From: Desulfamplus magnetovallimortis
GTDB taxonomy: Bacteria; Desulfobacterota; Desulfobacteria; Desulfobacterales; Desulfobacteraceae
Direction of reading: 5' to 3'
Assembly: GCF_900170035.1 (NCBI RefSeq)
Contig: NZ_LT828548.1
Location: 116,227-180,226, forward strand
DNA: 64,000 nucleotides
Made by a program: the position numbers and the translations under genes. Position 1 is the first letter of the stretch, and each line of letters opens with the position of its first letter. Shown here piece after piece: positions 45,274-53,334 of this stretch. The notes beneath the pieces were generated by a model. The model was given only the letters and a program-made list of their open reading frames with translations. It was not told where the DNA came from and did no database searches.

Positions 45274-45933
45274 ATGCAGAATGATGATATTACACCTCAT
45301 ATCAATGTGGACTACTTTGAGGATCTAACTGGCAATATTGAAGACGGAGAGAAGATCGACAATCTCAGTGGAAAAAAGAGGGAAACTGAAGATATCGGTA
45401 CAAAGATCAGGAAACTGAGAGAGAAAAAAGGGATCACCATTGAAGAGCTTTCCAATCTTACAGGATTTGAAAAGGAGAGACTGGAAAAAATTGAAAAAGG
45501 AGTGGTGAAACCCCAGCTTGGTACTGTTATGAAACTTTCAAGATCTCTTGACAGCGCACTGAGTCGCCTTGTTTCAGATGTGGGTTCACAGCTCTACTCA
45601 ATTACGAGAAAATCAGAAAGAAAATATATATCCCGTTCAACTTCACCGGAAGGGGAGAAGAAATTATACACATACATGAGCCTTGCTCCGGAAGTTAAGG
45701 GTCGCCACATGGAGGCCCTTATTGTGCAACTTGAGGAGAACCCTGCCAAAGATGTATCAATACATGACGGTGAGGAGTTTATATATGTACTTGAAGGTGT
45801 TGCCTCACTTGAAATTGACGGTGAGACCCATGAGCTCAATCCTGGGGACAGTGCCTACTACCTCTCCACAACACCCCATCTTATAAAGGCAAAAGAGGAG
45901 AGAGCAACAATCCTGGCTGTACTTTATGAATAA
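45274..45933 (+). CDS. XRE-family regulator with C-terminal cupin
   Basis: 219 residues from the ATG at 45274, seven bases after AAGGA; an upstream GTG frame is less likely. Helix-turn-helix at about 45-100 (KIRKLREKKGITIEELSN). Cupin at about 140-219 (HDGEEFIYVLEGVASLEIDG), a small-molecule sensor fold. Such proteins often sit next to acyl-CoA or CoA-ligase genes and control them. Here it is inside the leucine-type operon, just before acetoacetyl-CoA synthetase, so it may tune that last step. Confidence 0.88.
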   Translation: MQNDDITPHINVDYFEDLTGNIEDGEKIDNLSGKKRETEDIGTKIRKLREKKGITIEELSNLTGFEKERLEKIEKGVVKPQLGTVMKLSRSLDSALSRLVSDVGSQLYSITRKSERKYISRSTSPEGEKKLYTYMSLAPEVKGRHMEALIVQLEENPAKDVSIHDGEEFIYVLEGVASLEIDGETHELNPGDSAYYLSTTPHLIKAKEERATILAVLYE

Positions 45934-45944
45934 TGTAGCGCTTC

Positions 45945-46029
45945 TTTAAGTTTAAACTGTCGGGTATTTTTTTAGACAACTCAAAGACTCAAGGCTTTTT
46001 CCACCCGCCAGTCAAACCTTGAAAGAACA
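45945..46029. repeat. Family E element, inverted
   Basis: CTTCTTTAAGTTTAAACTGT ... CCGCCAGTCAAACCTTGAAAG, opposite orientation to the other E copies. It lies between the regulator and the synthetase genes. Confidence 0.65.
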
Positions 46030-46057
46030 GTATCTAAATAAGGAGCTGGAGACACAT

Positions 46058-48007
46058 ATGACAAAACCATTATGGACACCAACAGATGAGCGTGTGAAGC
46101 AAACCAATATGTATCGCTTCATGCAGGCTGTAAATGCAAAATATGGAAAAAATTTTACAGACTATGACGCCCTTTATGAGTGGTCCATTGAAAATCTTTC
46201 GGAATTTTGGGCATTCATGTGGGATTTTGCAGAGATCCGTTTTTCCAGATCCTATGACAAGGTGCTTGATGACCCATGCAAAATGCCAGGAGCAAAATGG
46301 TTTCAGGGAGCACAGCTAAACTTTGCCGAAAACCTTCTCCGCCTGAGAAACGATAAGATTGCCCTTGTTTTCAGGGGAGAAGATCAAGTGAGACGAACCC
46401 TCACATACAAGGATCTTTACGATGAGACTTCAAGGGTTGCAAAGGGACTGAAATCCTTGGGTATAAAGCCTGGAGACAGGGTTGTGGGCTTTGTACCCAA
46501 CATGCCGGAGTCCATTATTGCCATGCTTGCTGCCACAAGCATTGGTGCTGTATGGTCATCATGCTCCCCTGATTTCGGTATAAAAGGGGTTTTGGACAGA
46601 TTTGGGCAGACACGTCCAAAAGTTCTTTTTACAGCAGATGGATATTTTTTTAAGGGTAAACCCATTGACAGCCTGCAAAAAATTAAGGGCATTATTGAAG
46701 AGCTTCCCTCAATTGAAAAAATTGTGGTTATTCCCTATGCAGATGAAGATCCCCCTGTAAAAACCCTTCCCAGTGCTATTTTATGGGACAGGTTCAAAAA
46801 CTCAAGGGCCGGAGAGATCGAATTTGAACAGCTTCCATTTGATCATCCCCTATATATCATGTACTCATCAGGTACCACAGGGCTTCCCAAATGTATGGTA
46901 CAAAGTGCAGGTGGTGTTTTGATGCACCAGATAAAGGAGCTTATGCTCCACACTGATCTCAAGGAAAATGATACAATTTTTTATTTCACAACATGCGGAT
47001 GGATGATGTGGAACTGGCTTGTGACATCTCTTTCTGTTGGTGCAACCCTTGTACTCTATGACGGCAATCCATTTCATCCGGGCCCGGATGCTCTGTGGCA
47101 GATGGCTCAGGATGAAAAAATAACTGTATTTGGAACCAGTGCCGGATATATTGCGGCTCTTAAAAACGCCGGTGTAAAACCAGCCCAGCAATTTGATCTT
47201 TCACCCTTGAAGGCACTTTTATCAACTGGATCTCCTTTGTCAAAGGAAGATTTTAAGTTCATATATGACGAGGTCAAATCTGACCTTCAGCTTGCATCAA
47301 TTTCAGGTGGTTCAGATCTTAACGGATGCTTTGCCCTTGGTAACCCCATGGGGTCTGTCTATTCCGGTGAACTTCAGTGCAGAGGGCTTGCAATGAAGGT
47401 GTTTGCTTATGATGAAGATGGAAAACCTGTTGTCGGAGAGCAGGGCGAACTTGTCTGTACAGCACCATTTCCTTCCATGCCCATATATTTCTGGAACGAT
47501 GAAGATGGATCTCGCTACCACTCTGCCTATTTTGACCACTATCCTGGTGTCTGGGCACATGGGGATTTCATTGAGGTTACTGAGCGCGGTGGAGTTATAA
47601 TGTACGGCAGATCAGATGCTACATTGAATCCCGGAGGTGTCAGAATCGGCACGGCAGAAATCTACCGCCGTATTGAACAGATGGAAGAGATAGCAGACAG
47701 CGTAGTTGTGGGTCAGAACTGGAATAACGATGTCAGGATAATTCTATTTGTAACCATGCCTGAAGGGGTCAAACTGACAGACGGGATAAGAGAAAAGATA
47801 AGAAATGATATTCGCACCCATGCATCCCCAAGACATGTTCCAGCAAAAATCATAGAAGTGCCTGACATCCCCTACACATTGAATATGAAGAAGGTTGAGC
47901 TTGCTGTCAAAAAGATGATTCACGGCCAAGAGGTTAAAAATAAAGATGCTCTCAAAAATCCGGAAGCGTTGGATTTTTTCAGCAATATCAAAGAATTGAA
48001 GGAGTGA
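46058..48007 (+). CDS. Acetoacetyl-CoA synthetase
   Basis: 649 residues from the ATG at 46058, after GGAGA; the frame upstream is repeat DNA. ANL-superfamily ligase: YIMYSSGTTGLPKCMVQ, SGGSDLNGCF, and YGRSDATLNPGGVRIGTAEIYR, the last typical of acetoacetate-CoA ligase. Reaction: acetoacetate + ATP + CoA to acetoacetyl-CoA + AMP + PPi. It would recover the acetoacetate produced by the lyase upstream. Length fits the family (about 650). A family D array begins within ten bases of its stop. Confidence 0.9.
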   Translation: MTKPLWTPTDERVKQTNMYRFMQAVNAKYGKNFTDYDALYEWSIENLSEFWAFMWDFAEIRFSRSYDKVLDDPCKMPGAKWFQGAQLNFAENLLRLRNDKIALVFRGEDQVRRTLTYKDLYDETSRVAKGLKSLGIKPGDRVVGFVPNMPESIIAMLAATSIGAVWSSCSPDFGIKGVLDRFGQTRPKVLFTADGYFFKGKPIDSLQKIKGIIEELPSIEKIVVIPYADEDPPVKTLPSAILWDRFKNSRAGEIEFEQLPFDHPLYIMYSSGTTGLPKCMVQSAGGVLMHQIKELMLHTDLKENDTIFYFTTCGWMMWNWLVTSLSVGATLVLYDGNPFHPGPDALWQMAQDEKITVFGTSAGYIAALKNAGVKPAQQFDLSPLKALLSTGSPLSKEDFKFIYDEVKSDLQLASISGGSDLNGCFALGNPMGSVYSGELQCRGLAMKVFAYDEDGKPVVGEQGELVCTAPFPSMPIYFWNDEDGSRYHSAYFDHYPGVWAHGDFIEVTERGGVIMYGRSDATLNPGGVRIGTAEIYRRIEQMEEIADSVVVGQNWNNDVRIILFVTMPEGVKLTDGIREKIRNDIRTHASPRHVPAKIIEVPDIPYTLNMKKVELAVKKMIHGQEVKNKDALKNPEALDFFSNIKELKE

Positions 48008-48016
48008 TTTTATATA

Positions 48017-48244
48017 ACGGCCATGGCGGCTAACCGCCACAACGAAGCATGAAAGTCCTGAGAAGCCTTGAATCACGGGGACTTTCTTATAAACGTACAT
48101 GGCGGATTACCGCCACAATCGAAAGGTTGAAAGTCTTTATAAAAACAGCCACTTGCGGAGACTTTCATATAAACTGTCCAGGCAGACTCATCTGTCATAA
48201 AGAAGTATGAAAGTCCTTAAAAACATTAAAATACGGGGACTTTT
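48017..48244. repeat. Family D tandem array, three units
   Basis: Units TATAACGGCCATGGCGG..., then GAAGCATGAAAGTCC, then GGGGACTTTC; stems GGCGG/CCGCC, GGCGG/CCGCC and GGCAGA/TCTGTC. The last unit is interrupted by a family C element. The gap 48008-48427 has no gene. Confidence 0.8.
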
Positions 48245-48341
48245 GGCATGTTTCATTTATCGGGTTACACTTTTTTGTGAGAGATTCCCGCCACACAGAG
48301 TTTTCTCTCCGGAAAGTGTAAACTGGGAAATGAAGCATGCC
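48245..48341. repeat. Family C MITE-like element, copy 2
   Basis: 97 bp, GGCATGTTTCATTT ... AAATGAAGCATGCC, with near-perfect terminal inverted repeats and inner arms ending AAAGTGTAAA. The exact 8-bp repeat GGACTTTT at 48237-48244 and 48342-48349 comes from the family D unit it entered. Confidence 0.9.
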
Positions 48342-48427
48342 GGACTTTTTTATGAAAAGTACTTTTAGGACATAATGAAGGATGTCGTATATTGACGACT
48401 GTAATGGCATCCATTATAATGCTATCC

Positions 48428-48721
48428 ATGATAAAGTCGTTTAAAAATAGCGGAACGAAGGATATTTTTGATGGAACAGTCTCAAAGTCAGCCAGAAAGT
48501 GCTGTCCTAAATCTATTTGGTCTGTTGCTCAACGCAAATTGGACCAAATTAACCGCGTACAAGATATCACTGAGCTTATGATTCCCCCAGGAAACAGACT
48601 TGAACAATTAAAAGGTGACAGAGATAATCAATTCAGTATCCGAATAAATCAACAATATCGTGTTTGCTTTATTTGGGAGGAAGGCCAGGCATATGAAGTT
48701 GAAATCACAGATTACCACTGA
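48428..48721 (+). CDS. higB: HigB-family toxin (RelE/ParE fold)
   Basis: 97 residues from the ATG at 48428, where homologues start (MIKSFKNSGTKDIFDG); no clear Shine-Dalgarno. C-terminal strings LEQLKGDRDNQFSIRIN and YRVCFIW are typical of HigB, a ribosome-dependent mRNA endonuclease. It overlaps the antitoxin gene by 29 bases, toxin first, the usual hig order. A C-family element and D array lie directly upstream. Confidence 0.92.
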   Translation: MIKSFKNSGTKDIFDGTVSKSARKCCPKSIWSVAQRKLDQINRVQDITELMIPPGNRLEQLKGDRDNQFSIRINQQYRVCFIWEEGQAYEVEITDYH

Positions 48722-49052
48722 TAATATCTCGAGGAAGCTCCCTAAACATCGTCCTCCAACTCATCCAGGAGAAATGCTTTTGGAGGAGTTTGTGAAACCA
48801 CTCAAAATTACCCAGACAGAACTTGCTCAAAAGTTAGGTGTCTCCTATCCTCGTCTTAACCAAATCATCAAAGGTTATAGATCAGTAACACCAGACACTG
48901 CACTAAGGTTATCTCAAGTTGTAGGAATGTCGGCAGACTTTTGGCTTGGGTTACAACAAGACTGGGACTTGTGGCATGCAATTAATAGCTCAAAATTTAT
49001 CGAGATTAAAAAGTTACAACCAATATTAATAGACACAGAAAATTTAGCATAA
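48693..49052 (+). CDS. higA: HigA-family antitoxin (XRE helix-turn-helix)
   Basis: 119 residues from the ATG at 48693, after GGGAGGAAGG, which is inside higB. PPTHPGEMLLEEF is the hallmark HigA start, followed by an HTH (ITQTELAQKLGVSYPRLNQI) and SADFWLGLQQDWDLW. It should bind HigB and repress the operon. The strong internal ribosome site compared with weak initiation of higB would favour antitoxin excess. Confidence 0.93.
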   Translation: MKLKSQITTDNISRKLPKHRPPTHPGEMLLEEFVKPLKITQTELAQKLGVSYPRLNQIIKGYRSVTPDTALRLSQVVGMSADFWLGLQQDWDLWHAINSSKFIEIKKLQPILIDTENLA

Positions 49053-49134
49053 CATTTCGTTCATTATATCAGGCCATAGGGCTTCATAAAAAAAACCAGT
49101 AAAAAATTAATCCAGATAACAGAGAGTTATACTG

Positions 49135-49372
49135 TTCCAGATAATTAAATTGGCAAGCAGTGTAGGGGCAATCCCTTGTGGTTGCCCTTCAGAATTGAGA
49201 ATGCCAAAATATTTTTCTGGAAATCTATAGACTTTTCGGCATCTTTCATATCTCCACAAAAGTAGTTTACACTTTTTGGAGAAAGCCCCTGAAAAACGGA
49301 GCTTGGCCTCAGAAAGTGTAAAGTGGTCATGAAGGATGCCGACTTTTCCATTATCAATTTAATTATCTGGAA
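49135..49372. repeat. Inverted-repeat element G, interrupted by a C element
   Basis: A perfect 18-bp inverted repeat, TTCCAGATAATTAAATTG (49135-49152) and CAATTTAATTATCTGGAA (49355-49372). A complete family C copy lies inside near the right arm. No ORF. The stretch 49053-49134 shows nothing. Confidence 0.75.
49238..49340. repeat. Family C MITE-like element, copy 3
   Basis: 103 bp, GGCATCTTTCATATC ... CATGAAGGATGCC; exact 8-bp flanking repeat GACTTTTC at 49230-49237 and 49341-49348. Confidence 0.9.
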
Positions 49373-49385
49373 TACTATATATAAA

Positions 49386-49558
49386 CTCAAAATCGACATC
49401 TTATTGCTTTTTTGCAATTGCGGAATTTGTCTGAATCAGGATAACCAGGATAAAAAGGATGTTCAGGATAGAAAATCCTGCCTTATCCTGTTAATCTTGG
49501 TAATCATGATTCAGACAGTTTTAATAAGGCTCTGAAGATCATAGGTGTCGAATTTGAG
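49386..49558. repeat. Family A MITE-like element, copy 5
   Basis: 173 bp, CTCAAAATCGACATC ... GGTGTCGAATTTGAG, same orientation as the 32081 copy. Flanks TATAAA (49380-49385) and CATAAA (49559-49564), a 5-of-6 match. Confidence 0.85.
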
Positions 49559-49596
49559 CATAAATCCGAATCGTATGGCGTCTGGTCAAAGATTAT

Positions 49597-50562
49597 CTAT
49601 TTTTCCCTTTCAATCAATCCCTTCACAAACCATCTCTGCATAAAAAGCACCACAAGCACAGGCGGAAGCATTACAAGAACCGCAGCCCCAAGGGCAAGGT
49701 TCCACTCGGGAAGATCATCTGCCTGGGGAATGAGGTTCTGAAGCCCTATTACAGCCGTTGTCATCTTGGGGTTTGTTGTAATCAGAAGAGGCCACAGATA
49801 CTGGTTATAGCCATAGACAAACTCAATAACCACAAGGGCAGCAATATTTGTCCTTGAAAGGGGCAGCAGAATTTTCCTGAAAAATGTCATAGGAGATGCA
49901 CCGTCCATCTTGGCTGCCTCGCAAAGCTCTTCAGGTACTGTAAGAAAAAACTGGCGGAACAAAAATGTACATGTGGCAGAGGCAACAAGCGGTAATATCA
50001 AACCTGTGTAGCTGTCAAGAAGACTCCAGTTAAGGCTTATTTCAAAATCATTCCCCGTGAACCACGATACTATATCGTTTAGATGACAAAATTCCCATAT
50101 TGACTGCACAGGCCCAAGTACATTAGCTGCAACCTCATAGGTTGGCATTATTCTAACTTCCACAGGCAGCATAAGGGTACAAAATACAGAGGCAAATGCC
50201 ACTGCCCGAAAACGATAGTCAAAATATACAATTGAAAATGCTCCAAGAATGGAAACAGCAATTTTGCCCACTGTTATGCCTGTTGCCATTAAAAAGGAGT
50301 TCATGATCTGGGTGCCAAGATCCCCCCTTGACCATGCCTGTTTCATGTTGACAAAAAACTGGTCACCAGGAACAAGAGGCATGGGAACCCTTGAAACATC
50401 CTCAAGTGTCTGGGTTGCTGCTATAAGACTGTATATAATGGGGAATCCTACAATCAGGATACCTGTAATCAAAAATATATATGTAAAAAAATCTAATATC
50501 GGTGTTTTTTCAACCATAACGTTTAACCATTTATCCCGTATATTGTACTTTGTTCTTCTCAC
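49597..50562 (-). CDS. ugpE: Glycerol-3-phosphate-type ABC permease, UgpE-like
   Basis: 321 residues, six membrane spans expected. MalG/UgpE-type inner-membrane permease with the coupling motif EELCEAAKMDGASPMTFFRKILLPLS. It begins 32 bases after the ugpA stop. It pairs with UgpA; the ATPase gene is divergent. The N-terminus is longer than in most members (MRRTKYNIRDKWLN), consistent with the family otherwise. Confidence 0.88.
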   Translation of the reverse strand: MRRTKYNIRDKWLNVMVEKTPILDFFTYIFLITGILIVGFPIIYSLIAATQTLEDVSRVPMPLVPGDQFFVNMKQAWSRGDLGTQIMNSFLMATGITVGKIAVSILGAFSIVYFDYRFRAVAFASVFCTLMLPVEVRIMPTYEVAANVLGPVQSIWEFCHLNDIVSWFTGNDFEISLNWSLLDSYTGLILPLVASATCTFLFRQFFLTVPEELCEAAKMDGASPMTFFRKILLPLSRTNIAALVVIEFVYGYNQYLWPLLITTNPKMTTAVIGLQNLIPQADDLPEWNLALGAAVLVMLPPVLVVLFMQRWFVKGLIEREK

Positions 50563-50594
50563 GATACATAGTCGGAGACAGTTCTCTTTTTAAT

Positions 50595-51485
50595 TTACCC
50601 CGTATATTGTACTTTTTTCTCAACAAACCTGAACTGGATTACAGTGATTAAAATGATCAGGGACATGAGGATAACAGACTGTGCTGATGAAGAGCCCATA
50701 TTAAGTCCTACAAAGCCATCCTGATAAACCTTGTACACCAGAATATTTGTGGAACCCCCAGGTCCGCCCTGTGTCACTGTGTGGATAACACCAAAGGTTT
50801 CAAAAAAAGAGTAGATGATGTTCATCACCGAAAGAAAAAAGAAAGTTGGAGAGAGGAGCGGAAATGTTATGCTCCAGAAACGTCTCAAAGGGCTTGCTCC
50901 GTCAATGGCAGCAGCCTCAATAAGGGATTTTGGAATGGCCTGCATTCCGGCCATAAAGAAAACAAAGTTATAGCTTATCTGTTTCCAGGCACTTGCCATT
51001 GTTATCATTACCATTGCATCTGTGCCGTTGAGAACCGGGTTCCAGTTCATACCAAATACATTTTTTATTCCAAGGGCTACAATACCGTAGGATGGATGAA
51101 GCAGAAAGAGCCACAGAATACCTGATATTGCAGGAGCAACTGCATATGGCCAGATAAGAAGGGTTCTTACAAGTGCTGTTGCTCTGAGGGCACGGTTGGC
51201 CATGGTTGCAATAAAAAGCCCAAGAGACAACGATACAATGGCCACAGAAAGGCTGAACACAAAGGTAATAAGTATTGACTTAAGATAGAGCGGATCTGAA
51301 AACAGCTCAATATAATTATAGAACCAGACAAATTTGCTCTGTCTTCCAAACGGGTCGCTTAAAAGAAATGACTGCATCAATCCCTGAAATGCCGGCCAGT
51401 AAAAAAAGGTGAGGGTTACTATCACCTGCGGCAGGATAAGAAAATAAGGCAGATATCTGGATTTAAAAAAGGATCGTTTAATCAT
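50595..51485 (-). CDS. ugpA: Glycerol-3-phosphate-type ABC permease, UgpA-like
   Basis: 296 residues, six membrane spans. Coupling motif KSLIEAAAIDGASPLRRFWSITFPLLSP and QGGPGGSTNILVYKVYQDGF are typical of UgpA/MalF-type sugar permeases. It follows ugpB after 161 bases containing a terminator-like hairpin, so it should be made in lower amount than the binding protein. Confidence 0.88.
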   Translation of the reverse strand: MIKRSFFKSRYLPYFLILPQVIVTLTFFYWPAFQGLMQSFLLSDPFGRQSKFVWFYNYIELFSDPLYLKSILITFVFSLSVAIVSLSLGLFIATMANRALRATALVRTLLIWPYAVAPAISGILWLFLLHPSYGIVALGIKNVFGMNWNPVLNGTDAMVMITMASAWKQISYNFVFFMAGMQAIPKSLIEAAAIDGASPLRRFWSITFPLLSPTFFFLSVMNIIYSFFETFGVIHTVTQGGPGGSTNILVYKVYQDGFVGLNMGSSSAQSVILMSLIILITVIQFRFVEKKVQYTG

Positions 51486-51498
51486 GTCATCAATAAAA

Positions 51499-51523
51499 AC
51501 ATCAGGTGGCTGGCACCTGATGT
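51499..51523 (-). terminator. Intercistronic attenuator between ugpB and ugpA
   Basis: On the minus strand a perfect 10-bp stem ACATCAGGTG / CACCTGATGT with a 5-base loop is followed directly by TTTTTATTG. It is a classical intrinsic terminator shape placed 13 bases before the ugpA start codon. Confidence 0.75.
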
Positions 51524-51646
51524 TCTTTTATCCTTGAAAATTGATAGAACTTGTAAAAAGTTGGCTCTCAAGACTTTCTAACAATGATCTGTTGAAATTG
51601 TTAATAGCGATTTTGGAATTTCCGACTTTTTACAGGAGTATTAAAT

Positions 51647-52975
51647 TTATTTATAGGTCTTTTCAAAGGTTCTCAACTGTTCATTGCTACGTTTTGCGGC
51701 ATTGTCTAAGGCTTCCTGGGGAGTTTTGCTGCCGTTCCACACAAGTTCCAGCTCTTCATTTATGATATTTCTGATCTGTACGAAATATCCAAGTCTCAAG
51801 CCCCTTGAAATTGTTGTTGGTATGGCACGGTTAAGCTGACTTATACCTACCTCCTGAAGTGGATTCTCATCGTAGTAGCCTTTGGATTTCAGGTCATTAT
51901 ATGCATTGAGGGTAATTGGGAAGTATCCGGTTTCCATGTGCCAGTACTCTTGCATTTCGTTTGTGGCAAGAAATTTCAGAAATGTTGCAACGCCCTTGTA
52001 CTCTTCCTTTGTGTGGCCTTGAAGTACCCACAGAGAAGCGCCGCCTATGATGCTGTTCTGGGGTTTTTCCATCCATGCTTCAACAGGAAGTGGAGCTGCG
52101 TCCCATTTAAAATCCTTGGCAGACTCTTTAAGTTTTGCAATACCACTTATGGAATCAATATAAAAAGCTGCATTCTGTGCTAAAAACTCTGCTTTTGGTC
52201 CCTGATATTTCTGTCCGCCATACATAAAGCGTTTATCAGCTATCCAATCTTTAAGGCGGGTAATATGGGCAACCACCTTTGGATTGTTGATCATAAGTTC
52301 GCAGTCAAGTCCCTCATAGCCATTGGCTTTACTTGCAAACTCAAGATTATGGATGGCACTGTAATTTTCAATCTGTGTCCATGACTGCCAGGCTGTAACC
52401 ATTCCTGCAGGAGCGATCCCTTGATCAACAAGGGTTTTGCAGATTTCACCAAGTTTATCCCATGTAACAGGCTCTGTTTTTGACAGAGGGGCAATCCCCG
52501 CCTTTTCCAGCATATCCACATTATAGAACATGATGGGAGTTGATGAGTTAAAGGGCATTGACATAAGTTTACCATCAGAGTTCATGTAGTATGAAAGTAC
52601 AGCCTGAAGATAACTTGACCAGTCAATATTCATTCCCGCATCTTCCATCAGCTTGAATACAGGATAAACAGCACCGGAGAGCATCATTGTCTGGGTACCG
52701 ACTTCAAACACCTGAAGAATATGTGGCTGTTTGTGTGCCCTGAAAGCAGCAACACCCGCATTCATTGTTTCATCATAATTGCCCTTGTTTGTTCCCACAA
52801 CAACATAATCTGACTGGGATGCATTGAACTTTTCAATCATTGTGTCAACAACTTTACCCCTGGCACTTCTCATGGCATGCCACCAGTTTATGGTAACAGG
52901 TTTTGCAAATATTGAAGCCGGCAGTGCCATACCGACCACTATAACAGTTATGAAAAACATCTTTTTCAATTTCAT
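51647..52975 (-). CDS. ugpB: Glycerol-3-phosphate-type substrate-binding protein, UgpB-like
   Basis: 442 residues with a signal peptide (KKMFFITVIVVGMALPASIFA). Strings NWWHAM, NKGNYDETMNAGVAAFRA, QVFEVGTQTMM, PFNSSTPIMFYN and IIGGASLWVLQG closely follow E. coli UgpB, so the ligand is probably sn-glycerol-3-phosphate or a glycerophosphodiester. First gene of ugpBAE; divergent from ugpC. Confidence 0.9.
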   Translation of the reverse strand: MKLKKMFFITVIVVGMALPASIFAKPVTINWWHAMRSARGKVVDTMIEKFNASQSDYVVVGTNKGNYDETMNAGVAAFRAHKQPHILQVFEVGTQTMMLSGAVYPVFKLMEDAGMNIDWSSYLQAVLSYYMNSDGKLMSMPFNSSTPIMFYNVDMLEKAGIAPLSKTEPVTWDKLGEICKTLVDQGIAPAGMVTAWQSWTQIENYSAIHNLEFASKANGYEGLDCELMINNPKVVAHITRLKDWIADKRFMYGGQKYQGPKAEFLAQNAAFYIDSISGIAKLKESAKDFKWDAAPLPVEAWMEKPQNSIIGGASLWVLQGHTKEEYKGVATFLKFLATNEMQEYWHMETGYFPITLNAYNDLKSKGYYDENPLQEVGISQLNRAIPTTISRGLRLGYFVQIRNIINEELELVWNGSKTPQEALDNAAKRSNEQLRTFEKTYK

Positions 52976-53334
52976 TTAAGATTCCCCCTATCATAATAAA
53001 AGATTAAAAAAATCTGCATACACCTTCCATTAAAAAGCAGTGTATAGTTCTGATGAAGGTTTATTAATAAACAGAAACAGAGTCAAGATTAATATGCAAT
53101 TCTCAAAAAAACAGTTGCACATTTGTCTGATTTATTGTTTTGTGAAGTGTTTTTAGGAATCGGATTTAAATAACTTCCCCACTTACCTCACCCCCTATCC
53201 ATGACTGGAGAGGGGGGAAATGGGACAGTTATTTCGGACTCATTCCTTAATGTTATCTGCTGCAAATTTAAAACAAGGGGATATTCTGAAGATATTCCCA
53301 TTATTATTTGTAAAATTCAGGAACAAGATAAAAA
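52976..53334. promoter_or_regulatory. Divergent intergenic region ugpB / ugpC with family I repeat
   Basis: It must hold both promoters; I see no clear -35/-10 pair or Pho-box array. 53153-53256 is a family I inverted repeat: AGGAATCGGATTTAAATAAC on the left, answered on the right by GTTATTTCGGACTCATTCCT, with CACCCCCTATCC / GGAGAGGGGGG inside. Confidence 0.45.

Noticed and set aside
46019-46057. Earlier start for acetoacetyl-CoA synthetase
   Set aside because: It lies in the end of a family E repeat; the ATG at 46058 has GGAGA in front.
49135-49372. Element G as a complete insertion sequence
   Set aside because: Only about 135 bp remain after removing the C element, with no transposase frame and no clear target duplication.
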